Assembly (NCBI GenBank): GCA_013176395.1
Contig: JABMLP010000004.1
Location: 1,302,001-1,366,000 of the forward strand
DNA length: 64,000 nucleotides
Reading direction: 5' to 3'
DNA from: Venturia oleaginea
Taxonomy: Eukaryota; Ascomycota; Dothideomycetes; Venturiales; Venturiaceae
The notes under the pieces: generated by a model
The model's input: only the letters and a program-made list of their open reading frames with translations
Told to the model about the DNA's origin: nothing
Databases searched by the model: none
In this document: piece after piece, positions 20,600 to 31,783 of the stretch
Layout: every line of letters begins with the position of its first letter
How positions within the stretch are numbered: position 1 is the first letter of the stretch
Program-made: the position numbers and the translations under genes

Positions 20600-21160
20600 C
20601 CTTCCATCAAAATCGACCCTAAAACACCACAGATGCGATTGCCAGCACTTTTACCCACCTCTGGCCAGCTTCCTGGATGCTACCAACCCTCCAGGAAGAT
20701 GCAACTGATCTTGCTTACCACCATAGAGACGATCTAGCGGCCCTGTCCGGGCATTAGGTGGGAGGGTAGCCATGGCAAGGGCTAAAAAGTACTGTCTCCA
20801 TCCATCGAGAACGACTTTGAAACACCACAAATGCGACTTGCAGCATCTCTACACACCTTTGACCAGCTTCATAACTTCTAATGATCCTCCAGGAAGGTAC
20901 AGCAGATTTTCCTCACCACCCTACAGATGATCTGGCGGCGCGAATGCCGCCTCCAAGCCGGCCATCTCCTTTCGAAACTGACCCGCACCTCCGCGCGAAT
21001 CATCTCCTCGAAAGCGTCTCCGAGAAGTTACAAATGCGACCGGCAGCACATCTATAGATATCTGGCCGGTCTCATGAATGCTACCGATACTACGAGAAGG
21101 TGTGGCAGATTTCCTCATCTTCATACAGATGGGCTGGTGCCGCCCTGCAGCCAGCGTACC
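20600..21160. repeat. Three diverged ~200-bp direct repeats
   Basis: Three units begin near 20624, 20821 and 21026. Each starts with a version of ACCACA(G/A)ATGCGA followed by a CAGCA-type block and, 40-60 nt later, CTCCAGGAAG or its relic, then AGATGATCTGGCG-like sequence. Read on the plus strand they give HHRCDCQHFYPPL, HHKCDLQHLYTPL and SYKCDRQHIYRYL, so a repeated peptide may once have been encoded. Frames are now interrupted. Identity between units is only moderate, so the duplication is old. Confidence 0.5.
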
Positions 21161-21231
21161 CTCCCGAAACGATCCCTACCTCCACGCCAAACCTGTCATG
21201 CACTGAGCCTCAACCTGCAAGACCACAATAA

Positions 21232-21786
21232 ATGGACCAGAATATTGAAGAGCAGGATATAAATCACAGGACAGCTACAAAGGTATATGAGTCTGAGGGC
21301 GTGGATAGACCATGGTTGCAGGCCACCGAAGGGATCTTCGCAACTCAACACCACTTATGGGTTGGGCCGCGAACTACCATCGCTGCAATACCGGCAATGG
21401 CTTGCGAATCACGGAAATTGCCACGTTACATCCGCTTACATCCTGAGCAAACGGCTTCGGAGAAAATATGCAGTCAAATCTGCCGATTGAATATGGAGGT
21501 TTCCGAACGGATACTCGAATACATTAGGCATGAGAGAACCAAGGAAAGGCTTTCAAGCTTTCTCACACGGCATAAACTCAAGCATCCCAGACTCATAGTT
21601 TTTGCTCGGCCTGCTATCAGAATAGCACATCGTTACAACCTGTTATGGTGGCTACGGCTGGAAAATGGCTTGGCAATTCCAATCGCGATTACCCTGTCTG
21701 TGGAAGGTCAGAGTGACCCGAAGAGCATCGTTTCGATGGCTGTATGCTTCTTTTTCAAGAGACGACTGTCTGAGTTCTCCCCTTGA
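21232..21786 (+). CDS. Hypothetical 184-aa open frame
   Basis: An uninterrupted 184-codon frame whose second half (ERILEYIRHERTKERLSSFL, then IVFARPAIRIAHRYN) has reasonable composition. I do not recognise a domain. No TATA box, intron or neighbour supports expression. It follows directly on the ~200-bp repeats and may be their downstream part or chance. Confidence 0.25.
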   Translation: MDQNIEEQDINHRTATKVYESEGVDRPWLQATEGIFATQHHLWVGPRTTIAAIPAMACESRKLPRYIRLHPEQTASEKICSQICRLNMEVSERILEYIRHERTKERLSSFLTRHKLKHPRLIVFARPAIRIAHRYNLLWWLRLENGLAIPIAITLSVEGQSDPKSIVSMAVCFFFKRRLSEFSP

Positions 21787-23353
21787 TCATTGGACGAAGA
21801 GCCATTTCTTTGTTACACTGGCCAGTGTATGCGGATGATTACCTCGTGGATATCCAGGCCTTCCACTGAAACCGAAGTGATGGACTCGGACTAATATGTC
21901 CTCGCTTCTCCTTAAAAGGGACTTATATTCGTCGGCCATAAAGCATGACAGCACTCGTATGGCTTCCAAGCGCTCGTCTCTTCAGGTCATGGCTTGAGGG
22001 CTGACAATCTTTTGCACCCTTCATCTGGATCTGGACCAAATGAGTATTCATCTTTCTTGACAGTAAAGAAAACGAATCAGATCAATTGAGATTCAATGAA
22101 AGAGCAAGGGATTGAGGTTGTACTTGGACGTACCGTTTAATCATGGGCGCACTGCATGACAAGCAACTGCAATTGCTAGACCCAGATTTATTTTAAATGC
22201 TATTTGCCATTCCCCGCCATCCGACAGGATGGGATAGGACTGCGATCGGAATGAAGAAGAAAGAGCGGTGAGTACAAAAGCAAGGAACTGACACGAAACG
22301 TCTATGGGCCATGGCACCCTCGATATTTTCTGAATGCACCACAAGAGCAAGGAAATGTATGGATCCTCCGAAGCTTGCTTGAAAACCACGCTCGGAAAAG
22401 AGCTTTGGTATCGTAAAAGCTGTCTTGCTATCGATCATGGACAGCTACGTTTCGAAAGTTAGCCTTTTTTCCCACTCACGCCTTCTGTACCTTTGGCGTG
22501 GAAGACCAGGAAACGTTCCGCGTTATGATGGCCATTGCAACAATTGCTTTACAATTCGAAGAAGAGGATTAGGAGCTCATTCTGACTAGTAAGTCTTCAG
22601 GAAATCGGGACCGTTTCAAGCGGGCTGGCATCTCTACGATGCGCAAGCTCCATTATTACATCCAACATCTTTTGGGTTTAACATACCTCTTCCATGGGTA
22701 CTGATACTCTTCTTGCGGACCAATTCATGTCCCGGAGGTCGACTGCGGGGCAAAAAGAATTGGACTCCGGGGTGTACTAGCCTGTGAGTCCGCTATGTCC
22801 ACTGTCTCTACCTGTTCCATGGGAGTAGATATGACAAAAGGCGTGATAACCCCCTCTTTTTTCGCTGCCTCAGAAAATAGTTAACAATACGAGGTTGCCG
22901 GAGCTGTACGAATTCACGACTCGGCTGTCGGATCTTATATAGACTTAGATAGCGCGTTGTGTTTCAAAGCTTCCAATACAGTAAGTGGCTAATTCGAATC
23001 ATGAGAAAGCTCAACCATACAAGCAGCTGTTGATTAGAGGTTTCATTCCCCAAAACCAGCAGCTTACAATTCCTTTTTTGCCTTTTTCGGAGGCTGGCTT
23101 TTTTTACTTGCTCAGAGGTTGGAGTTGAAAGGGGCGATAGGGAGTTCATTTTTGGCTGCGCTGGTGTTCGAATGGGCCTGTGAGATGTGGTGAGGAGAGA
23201 GGGATCTTATTTGCACGAGGCCTGGATTTTGAGGAGCACTTTTTCATGAGACTGTGAGGGGAAGTGTCCGATTTTTGGAAAGGCATCAGTTATGTATGAG
23301 GTGGGATTTCATGGCTCTTGAGCTGCTTTCATTGGAAATGTTGGAAATTGGAC
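21787..23353. other. No supported gene
   Basis: About 1.5 kb with only short frames (longest about 80 codons, 22141-22438, -). No terminal repeats or recognisable coding motif. Confidence 0.4.
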
Positions 23354-23361
23354 TATAAAAA
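23354..23361 (+). promoter_or_regulatory. TATA box followed by CT-rich leader
   Basis: TATAAAAA is followed 25-50 nt later by a CT-rich leader (CCTTCTTCTTTCTTACATCC) and by GTAAGTCTC near 23461, which could start a 5'-UTR intron. This is a good fungal promoter pattern, but the gene it served is unclear. A 51-codon frame (23622-23777) and the Swiss-Army-Knife remnant lie downstream. Confidence 0.4.
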
Positions 23362-24212
23362 GGCCTCCGCCCCTCGATCTCCTTCTTCTTTCTTACATCC
23401 AACAATAACATCCAGATTTCCTGGGTACAGGCCTTTGGCCATCCTCTTCACTTTGGGCTTGTAAGTCTCTCCTTCCTCTGCCTATCCCTACACTCCAATC
23501 CTTTCTAGCTGGCTTCATCGCTTGCGGAGAGTGGTCGCTGGAGTCGGCGGAGGTGATGATGGACTTTGACATCCATCATCGCCTTCGAAGGCTTCTGCGA
23601 CTTCATCATCAACGGCTTCATCCATGGCTTCCACTGTGGCAACAGCAGCTCGTCTGGCTTTGGCTGGGCTTGCTTGTTCGTCGCCGCCGCCGCCGCTGAT
23701 GGATTTGATGATGGCTACCTCCGCCTTTGATGAACTTTATCAGTCAGCTGTTGTACTTCCATCATCCATCACCCATTGATTTGACCAACTACTCATTTCA
23801 ACCCAGAGCCCAGGATCCGGCAGCAGCAGGACACCGAGAGAGCATCGAGAGCGGAGGGGAAGGGCCACCACAACGTCCTTCCTTCAACGCGGAGATTATA
23901 CAGTCTCTGCCGCGTTTGTCGAAGTACTCTCTCACGCCATCCCAAAAGCGATTAAATGGGGTTCGCGCGGCACACTGCGTTCGGAGTGCATTGTGTCGCG
24001 AGACCACTGACATCAAAGGCTACGTGCGACTGTGCGATTGTGCGGGTGCCCAGGTATGTTATCGCTGATACACGTCCAGATCATCTCCATCTCATCTCCA
24101 TCGTTTATAATTAGGTTGGTTGCTAACTTTTTTGTCATTCAGCACAGGCAGGTACGCACCTGGCGCGACGACAACAAATTGACGCAGTACGCAATGAACG
24201 AAACCATGCCGC

Positions 24213-25105
24213 CTCGCTGCTTCCCACGGCACATCCTCAAATACCACATATAAGCCTACAGCCCTCAAGCGTTGGTCATGCGACGAAGACCATCCTCTGC
24301 CTTCAGTCAACCAGATCAAAGCCATCCACATCTACGACTTCGATAATACATTCGTCGCCAGTTAGCAAGGCTACTCGCAATAATCCTGCCGATGCAAAGA
24401 AAGGAGCTAACACCAAGGCACCATCTGTCGCTTCAACAACCGAAAGCGAGGCACATGGATGCCCAAGAACAACATTAATGAATATGAAATTCGGCATTCT
24501 CTCGGAAAAGAGCAATGTCGCAACAAGTATGAAAAGTTCAAACTTCGCCACTCGCAGAACTTGGTGTTCATTAGCAAGCTTTGCGATCTCCTTCATACGC
24601 TTTCATACGCTTCGACTTTCATTATCATCATCACAGACTTTTAGCGACGCAAAGAAATCGAAGAGCAAGCCAAAGAGTTCGACTATAAGAAACTTGCCCA
24701 GGACTGACGTTCTCCTTCTGCGACACAACACATCTCACAACAATCTTATGCAACAAAAGTCCCAACTGCCTACTTCACAACACCGGTTGGGTGATCGGAT
24801 CCGCAGGTGGCTCTGATTATCAGCCACCAAGGTGGTTACAACCAAACCCAGCAGCAAGGTGGTGTCCAATGATATTGTGGGGGTCATACGACTCCCCAGC
24901 GATTGTGCGGTGCCTCTGCACCACCCACCCAGCAATTGAGCAATCTGCTCACGTGTTCAAGGTTAACGAGAAGGTGCAGGCTCGATGGAAGCGGCAGTAC
25001 CGACGGGACTCTCTCGCGCCTCCTGGGCAGGAGGTTAAAAGACCCATGCGGAGGGGAGTGTGTGGTAGAGGAGGCGGCAGTGGATATCAAGGTAAGTCGC
25101 TCAAG
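24213..25105 (+). pseudogene. Swiss-Army-Knife RNA-repair-like HAD protein, decayed
   Basis: The frame from 24213 reads SNTTYKPTALKRWSCDED and VNQIKAIHIYDFDNTFVAS, then TAG at 24363-24365. The IYDFDNT block is the HAD phosphatase motif I as found in the fungal HAD_SAK_1 family, and the preceding ALKRWSCDE block is typical of its N-terminus. Downstream, other frames supply pieces resembling the rest: RRKEIEEQAKEFDYKKLAQD, then a Gly/Gln-rich GGYNQTQQQGGVQ and VCGRGGGSGYQG, like the glycine-rich tail of these proteins. The central domain is missing. Only the N-terminal match is strong; the downstream limits are approximate. Confidence 0.55.
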
Positions 25106-25194
25106 TTTCCATTGTCTTTCACAAGCTAACTTTCTCCTCAGGGGGGGCGGTACTCCAATCTTCCATTCAAGATGTTGTGTCGGTTGTTCTTGTT

Positions 25195-25335
25195 TAGAGT
25201 CTTGGTTCTGCTTTTGCGTTTGTTTTTGCTTTCGTTTTTGGCATTGTGTTTGTACTTGTGCTTGTTCTTGCTTTAGTTCTTGCTTTAGTTTTTGGTCTTG
25301 TTTTGGTGCTTCCTTTCGTTTTTGCTTTCATGCGC
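25195..25335. repeat. Degenerate TTTTGC/CTTGCT low-complexity tract
   Basis: An imperfect pyrimidine/TTG-rich simple repeat. It produces artificial Lys-Thr-rich frames on the minus strand (KTKARTKARTSTSTNT) and Phe/Val/Leu-rich frames on the plus strand. Not considered coding. Confidence 0.6.
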
Positions 25336-26560
25336 ACGGCATCGTGCCAAAGATCAAGCCTGTCATCATGGAGCGCGAAGGAGATGGGGCCTAGGACCAG
25401 TCGCGCAGGAGAAGAAGAAACCGAAGACTTGGGTCGGCAATAGCAAGAAACCGGCCACGACCGGCATTCGTGTCGGAAACCTACTATTGTGCTTTGGGCA
25501 GTGGCGGAGGCTACCAGAGGATTCTTCCTCGGCGCTCTTCCATAGGCGAAGCGATAAGGTGATGGTGATAGTCTTCTGTTTATTTTTAGCAATTGTCTCT
25601 ACTATCAAGCTATGGTGTTTCTTCTTCTTTGTGACTTGATGCTCTGTTGATGCTCTTCTCTTAATCCAGATATCTTCGTGATTCCGTGATACGGTAGTCT
25701 TACATGGTGATATCTAGCTGGAGAGACGGGCGACCAATTTTCCAGTCGTCACCTTCCATAATCCACACCAATCGTCGAGGTCCTACAAATCTTCCAAAAT
25801 ACTTGTTATACGCCTGATCGCGATCAAAGGAGCTAGTTCACGCGAATCACTTCACTAAACACCTTGAAATCAAACAAGCGCAGCTATTAACCTTTCCATG
25901 AATCGAGATACCCTTTACCTCCAAACCCAGACCAATTCGGAAACAAAACAGGTCGTGGACGTCAAGACTCATATATTACACATCCAGTCTCCATATCTAC
26001 ATGAAGCCATAAAGAAAGAGCGAGGATTAAGATATTCACTTTCATAAAAAGCTTCACTCCAAGAATACCATCCACACATCCCCAAGCCCAACTTGGAAAA
26101 AGGAATACCAAAGATTCGCGTATCGTATCGTAAATGAAAAACCGTAGTGAGCCTCGATGATCTTTCTTTTCCCCAGACGTGGAGATAGCGAATAATAAAG
26201 ACTGCGAGATTCTAAATCCATGAATCCAGATAATAGTAGGTTATACCCAAATCCAAACCATTCCCACACCCAATAAAAACACCAACCGAGCTCTACATCG
26301 AAAGCGAAGAAAAGAACATTCGGTGTAGAATCCTGAGCACTCAACCCAAGACCATTCATTCCCCAGGTCCTCCTCGGTGAAAGTCATACCTCAATATACC
26401 CTCAAAATCCACCATCAAGATCGACAAAATCTCACAACAATCATCCAACTTTACCACAAAAAAACTCCCACCAATCTCACCCCGACGAGTCAAGAACCGA
26501 AAAATCTCATCAGCAATATTACATTTATAAGTTTTCAAATCATCGTAAATATCCCGTCTA
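25336..26560. other. No supported gene
   Basis: Short overlapping frames on both strands, none with recognisable features, up to the TA target of the Fot1-like deletion element. Confidence 0.4.
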
Positions 26561-26601
26561 TAACGTATTCCACCACCGAGCCGGCCACTTTTCCTTGGCA
26601 C
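26561..26601 (+). repeat. Left terminal inverted repeat of Fot1-like element
   Basis: 41 bp, identical to the reverse complement of 27561-27601, with TA at 26559-26560 outside it. Confidence 0.93.
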
Positions 26602-27560
26602 AGCCCTTATCCTCTTCAACGCGCAATGTCTCAACAACGCAACGCGATAGCCGTTCAAGAAGAAGGCAGAATTGATCTCTCTTTTCAGGCCTATACCTCT
26701 GGCCAATTTCAAAGCCTACGGCGCACTGCTGCAGCCTTCAACATCAAACACCAAAGGCCCTCTGATCACCTCATTCATCGCATATCCTCCAGCCGCTTGA
26801 TGTGGTCTGCTTCTCGCCGTTGAAGTGCAAGTACTCTCAACGAGTTCGAGACTTGGCACGCCGACGCGTCTACCATATCAACAAAGAAGGCTTCCTCCCG
26901 GCCTTCAAAGACGCGTTTTTCAACGTGTTTACAGAAGAGAACTGTCGAAAGGCTCTTGAGATGGTAGGGCTAGTCCCTATTAACGCGGAGGTGGTATTGG
27001 ATCGCCTTAAGTACAGCTACGTACCCCACCAGCACCCCCACCGCAGGAGACGCCGTGGCAGTCGAAGACTCCAAGCAATACTCAAGAATTTGGATCTCAA
27101 TCAAAGCTTGTACGCGAATCTTTCACTCGGTCACCAGTTACTGCGCAGACTGGCTTCTCTCAGCTTGTCAAGGGCGCTGAATTAATACTGCACCAGAACG
27201 CTCTACTTATTGCACGAAACCACGAGCTTGAAGAGCAATTGGCAGTAATGACGAAGCGAAAATCGCGCAAAAGGAAGTGGATCCAGCAAGGTGGTACTAT
27301 AGATTAAGGGACTGCAGCAGCCGCAGGTAGCTGCTGAGGCGTCTGTTGCGCCTCAGAAATCAAAGAAGGCCCGTGGTAGTGGTGATCAAGAAACAGCCCG
27401 GCCAGCTTTACGGCGCTGTGGGAACTGCGGCGCGACTGGGCACAATCCGCGAACGTGTAAAAAGGATATTGAGATATCTTCTGAATCAGACAGCAGCACG
27501 ACAGACTTGGAATCTATTGTTGATAGCGATAAAATTGAAGAGGCGTAATATGAGTTGGTC

Positions 27561-27601
27561 GTGCCAAGGAAAAGTGGCCGGCTCGGTGGTGGAATACGTT
27601 A
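27561..27601 (-). repeat. Right terminal inverted repeat of Fot1-like element
   Basis: 41 bp, perfect inverse of the left repeat, with TA at 27602-27603 outside it. Confidence 0.93.
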
Positions 27602-27733
27602 TACTAAAATTATCGTAAATATAGTATAGGAGGGTATATCTGTAACAAAATCCTTTCTTTCCACGACAACGTATACAGAATCCATGCCGAAACCTCTCCA
27701 AAACTATACTACGATTGCAGGCCAAAAGAAAGT

Positions 27734-27774
27734 TAGAGAGAGAGATACACACACACACACAGAGAGAGAGAGAG
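27734..27774. repeat. Compound (GA)n-(CA)n-(GA)n microsatellite
   Basis: AG dinucleotides, then about eight AC, then AG again, in the 3' flank of the Zn2Cys6 gene. No gene is seen between 27604 and 27902. Confidence 0.85.
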
Positions 27775-27902
27775 CCTGCAACCGCAGTAAAGATAAACTC
27801 TATCAAAAACGCAGCAATACTTACGTACAAAATTTCAAAGGTAAATACTTTTCCATCATGAAACCACACCGTAAAATCCTCGCAAAAGTCCGGCGGTGGC
27901 GA

Positions 27903-28390
27903 TTAATCCATTTGTCCCCCACCCTGCTGCATATTTTCCGGCGGAAGAAAGCAATGAGCCTCGAATGGATAGTTTCTGTACTCATCATTCCTGAACCTGA
28001 ACTCATCTTGGACGATTGCGTCGGAGATGGGAATGGGCGTATTTGTATTGATGTTGTAGAAAGGTGGTCCTAACCCATCGAACGACCAAGAGACCGATTG
28101 ATTCGGGTCCATGAGTAGCACTGGTGAATTATAGGTCGCCTGTGGAATTGTTGGATCCGGGAAATATGAGGTGAAAGGCTGGGAGTTCATATCTAGCGTC
28201 CAAGGAGTTGACATATCAGATGCTGAAGTATGTGGCATGATTTGGGAATAGTACATAGTCCCGAACATAGGGTTCTCTCGTATATGTAGAGGGAGTTTCT
28301 TAGCATCTTGTGATTGCGATCCGTTCATCGTGGAGTCCAATGCTGGATTACAGACCGCGGAAGATTTGTTGTTGCTGTTGTTGTTGTCAC

Positions 28391-28441
<51 letters not shown>

Positions 28442-30872
28442 CGCTGTTGCTGTTGGTCCCCGACCTAGGCTTCTCTGGTATATGAAGAGAGACCTTCTTG
28501 GCAGGTAGTGGTTGCGATCCGTCTATCGTGGAGCCCAATGCTGGATTACAGACCGTGGAAGATTTGAGACAGGTCGGCTGAGCGAGATTATGAGCTTGAA
28601 TTTGTTGCGGCGATTTCTTGAGCTCATAACCCAGTTGCATGAGTCCGAGCTCCGCAGCACGTCCGCAAATAATTCTAACGCAACGAATGGCAAAATAGTG
28701 GTTATCAGACATCTCAGCAAGATATCCTAGAATCTGGCGAATGTTTCGAAGAGCATGTTGGTTGGCGTCGGTAAAGTCCTTGGACGGTGTATCTTTTGCA
28801 GGAAGATCAAGAAGAAGAAGAGTTCCCGAGCTAAGAAGTACATGAGTCCAGAAGAGGACCACAGTTGTTGTTGGAAACAGTCTCTTATAGTCGGCCGAGA
28901 TCTTGACCACTTGTTCCGCAGCTTCGATGGCGACCTCGCGGCAATGGATTAACGGTAAACCATCGTCCAGCTCCAGTCTAATCAAGGGACGGAATAAATG
29001 GATTATGCATGTCCAGTAATACATACTTTGAATGATCAGCTAAATCCCCCAACCAGGTTTGAAATGACTAACTGCAAGATGTAGATGTGCGGTGGTGCAT
29101 GGTCAGAGAGTTGTAGAGATGGTGGCAGTTTCTTGTGCCACCTTTCCAATTGTTGGTAAAATGATCGAACTCGTCCGCTGGTCATCCGAGTCTTCGGTGA
29201 TGGCGAATAGAACATGGTTATCAACTCGGCAATGATCACACTCAATTTCGCAAAATGGTGTAACATTCGAGCGTCGTCGCAGCGTAATATCGACGTTCGG
29301 ATGAACCTTGAATCATCATTGATAGCTTTCCATGTGTCGCTACTAGGGACATCTCCGGGCAAGTCATATGCAATAGCTTCTCTGGGCAATTGAGAGACTC
29401 TGCCAATGCAGACTGACCAGGCTCTATACAATGTTAGAATTCTGTAATATCATGAGGAGTACCTCGGGGTTTGCCATTCATCTAATAACTGGAGGCAGTT
29501 TGTCATTCACCATTCGAGATCAAGATTACTAGAAATCTGGCAATTTTGACTCCTGCAGTTGCCAGAAAGTTGTCGATCTCGATCTCGAATTCGGGCTTCT
29601 GGTCTGATATGCAACTTCGAAGACAGTGCATGGCAGGGACCAGGATTGGGAATGGACTTACGTCTCAAGTATGAACATAACCCATGTTGTCTCTTTCTTG
29701 AGGCAATCATCTGCCGTTGACTGTCTGTCGTGTTTAAGATGCATGCCCAACTCAAGAGTCATACGAATTGCCCTTCCGTATAACTTGTAGCCACTGCTAT
29801 CCCTGCCAGAAGACGCTTCACGAAGGCTCATGACAGCTAAAGCCTGGATTGTTGTGAAGTGTGATGCCTCGCCGCTGTCGCATAAAAGCTCTTTGGCCCT
29901 TTTGAAAAAATGATCACCAGCAGTTCTCGGATTACTGGGATCTGTTTTCGCAGCCGGGTTGCCTGTGAAATGACACGCGTATGAGCAAATGGCATTCACA
30001 AGCATAGGGCTGCAATATTCCGTTCGAGATCGGGCAAAGTCGTGATAGAATTCTTTCTCTTTAATGAGTGGGAAGAACTTGTTGCTACAAACAGTTAGAA
30101 AAACAAGCATCAAAAGCACCGTTCGCAAGCTTACCTCCAGGTGAAATATAGTTGCAGAAGATATTTGATGAAGTCAAAATCAGCCGTGACGTCCGTCCAG
30201 GTGGTAGACATATCTCTTGCATCGGGTCTGAGTGGAGCCTTTTGGGGATTGTATTCGGTACCTTTTTCTGCAACTCCAAGTTGGGAAGTGTGGCCATAGC
30301 AGAATGTTTGGCCTGCAGATGAATCACCACTGATTTGAGTAGAGCTGGCTGTTTCGACCACTACAGGGTCAGGCCATTTTGTTTTTTGGCTGATATACCG
30401 AAGGGCCTCGGCCTCCGCTACAGCGTCATCTTGCTCCGTTCGAATCAGCTGCAATAGATGCTGGGCTTCTTGTTCTGGAAGTAAGCGCAGCCCTGAAAGA
30501 AGATGTCCGAGAGTCCGATATGATAGAGCAGAGCTATCTCTCTCCGTGCGAGTTGTTTTACGGCGTGCAACTTCATTCAAATACTTGTTGTCATAGCTGC
30601 ATTCTGTGCGGTATACCGCAGTACATGTAGCACACCTGGGCATTCCTCCGTCACACTTGTGTGGAGCTGATTAGTTGAAGGTGGTGATGTATTTGGGAGA
30701 GTAATACCTTTGATTTCCTCTTCCGACAAGGAATACAGGCTGTGGAAACACATCTTCGTTTGCTGGTTTGGGTATCAGCCGTATCTGAATCGTCCATTAT
30801 CGTGGATGGCGAGGCTCCGCGGACTTCGAGCTTGGGCATCAGTGGTCGTCCTCCAGATTGATCAGACTTCAT
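27903..30872 (-). CDS. Zn2Cys6 fungal-specific transcription factor
   Basis: Five exons join in frame to 860 aa: 30708-30872, 30135-30655, 29662-30084, 29073-29423 and 27903-29025. Introns are 52, 50, 238 and 47 nt. The binuclear zinc cluster has Cys46, 49, 56, 63, 66 and 74 (CX2CX6CX6CX2CX7C), split by intron 1 just before Cys56, a common position. The fungal-specific (middle homology) domain follows (NKFFPLIKEKEFY, then YKLYGRAIRMTLELGMHL, WVMFILE...SVCIGRVSQLP, YILHMYYWTCIIHLFRP). The C-terminal part has a 16-Asn run flanked by two copies of a ~37-residue unit (VCNPAL.ST..GSQ), then an acidic, Met/Pro-rich end. All splice phases agree, so the gene looks functional. The 238-nt intron is unusually long and its exact ends are the weakest part. 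Regulated genes unknown. Confidence 0.88.
28379..28450. repeat. (GTT)n / (AAC)n microsatellite coding poly-Asn
   Basis: An in-frame trinucleotide array in the last exon of the Zn2Cys6 gene encodes 16 consecutive Asn and nearby Ser/Asp interruptions. Length polymorphism would not disturb the frame. Confidence 0.9.
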
Positions 30873-30911
30873 TGTCGATCGTAGTTAGCGATGGTCGGCA
30901 AAGTCGTCTGG

Positions 30912-31147
30912 CTGGCTGCCGCAAGTTGAGCTTCAAGGCGGGGCGTTGGATCATCCACCTGCAATAAAGATTTATACTGGAGCGGTTGAAGGAGGCCGAA
31001 GAGAAAATGGTACATGCAGGACCGTTCAACTGGCTGCCATAAGTTGAGCTTCAAGGCGGGGCGTTGGATCATCCACCGGCAACAAAGATTTATACTGGAG
31101 CGGTTGAAGGAGGCCGAAGAGAAAATGGTGCATGCAGGACCGTTCAA
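30912..31147. repeat. 118-bp tandem duplication upstream of the Zn2Cys6 gene
   Basis: Two adjacent units, 30912-30029+1000 (that is 30912 to 31029) and 31030-31147, differ at only a few bases (GCCGCAAG/GCCATAAG, CACCTGCAAT/CACCGGCAAC, GGTACATG/GGTGCATG). They begin 40 bp upstream of the start codon, so they occupy the 5' leader or core promoter and would double any binding site within them. Confidence 0.93.
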
Positions 31148-31783
31148 CTGTCTACCGAGATGCAATTTTTAATTAGATGGTCGCCATGCGGTCCTAGATT
31201 CGAAGTCTCGACTGACTCTGATGGTAACCAAGGAAGGAACCTGCTCGCTATCTTAGCTGGGCTGAGGGATATTGTCAACGCAAGAACGATGTGCAATCGC
31301 AAACCTCAAAGGAGCTACGACCTCTTCAGAACATTCATGCGAAGCGAGGAATATCAAAACTTCAAAAGTACTCACACACCTCTCTTATCGATGCACAATA
31401 AAACATACACCATTCTCAAAAAGCGAGATGGCTCGAAACTGAGCCGCCGACAGCCTCGAATCTGCATACCAAACTTTTAGACGATCAAGTATTATATGGT
31501 CGAGCCGTTGTTGGTACCACTTAGGGTGGTTGATGAAATAACGTGCACGTATGAAATAAGCATTGAGAAATGAGTTCTGGTGATTGATGTCTGGTCTATC
31601 TACAATATGACACAGATTCCTCAAGTCCGACTTGCCAAGGGATCACGTGATATAAACAGCCGTTGTGTTACGCAGCACTGTTGTGACATTCCAACCTCCA
31701 CTAGATCGATATCCATAGATTTCTGGACCCTGAAACGCGGTGGAAGGGTTTAGCGGCACTATGAGAGAGAAAATCTCTAGATA
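31148..31783. other. No supported gene
   Basis: Distal upstream region of the Zn2Cys6 gene. Frames crossing it (31064-31480 +, 31385-31624 -) have no recognisable motif. It ends at the TA target of the next Fot1-like element. Confidence 0.4.

Larger units (their letters stand above)
26561..27601 (+). mobile_element. Internally deleted Fot1/pogo-like element with 41-bp perfect TIRs
   Basis: Perfect 41-bp terminal inverted repeats (26561-26601 and 27561-27601, starting TAACGTATTCC) flanked by TA on both sides: the Tc1-mariner/Fot1 signature. The 1041-bp interior keeps the transposase start (MSQQRNAIAVQEEGRIDLSF from 26626, a helix-turn-helix entry region). Near 26760 it then joins out of frame to the late domain (LQPLDVVCFSPLK). 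The DDE core is gone. The remaining C-terminus includes FTEENCRKA and a CCHC knuckle (CGNCGATGHNPRTC, about 27417-27458), with at least one more frameshift near 27010. Non-autonomous; perfect TIRs mean it could still be mobilised in trans. Confidence 0.9.

Noticed and set aside
25194..25592. Lys/Thr repeat protein on the minus strand
   Set aside because: Product of the degenerate TTTTGC simple repeat.
27346..27618. Independent 90-aa gene
   Set aside because: It is an alternative frame of the Fot1-like transposase C-terminus, whose real frame has the CCHC knuckle.
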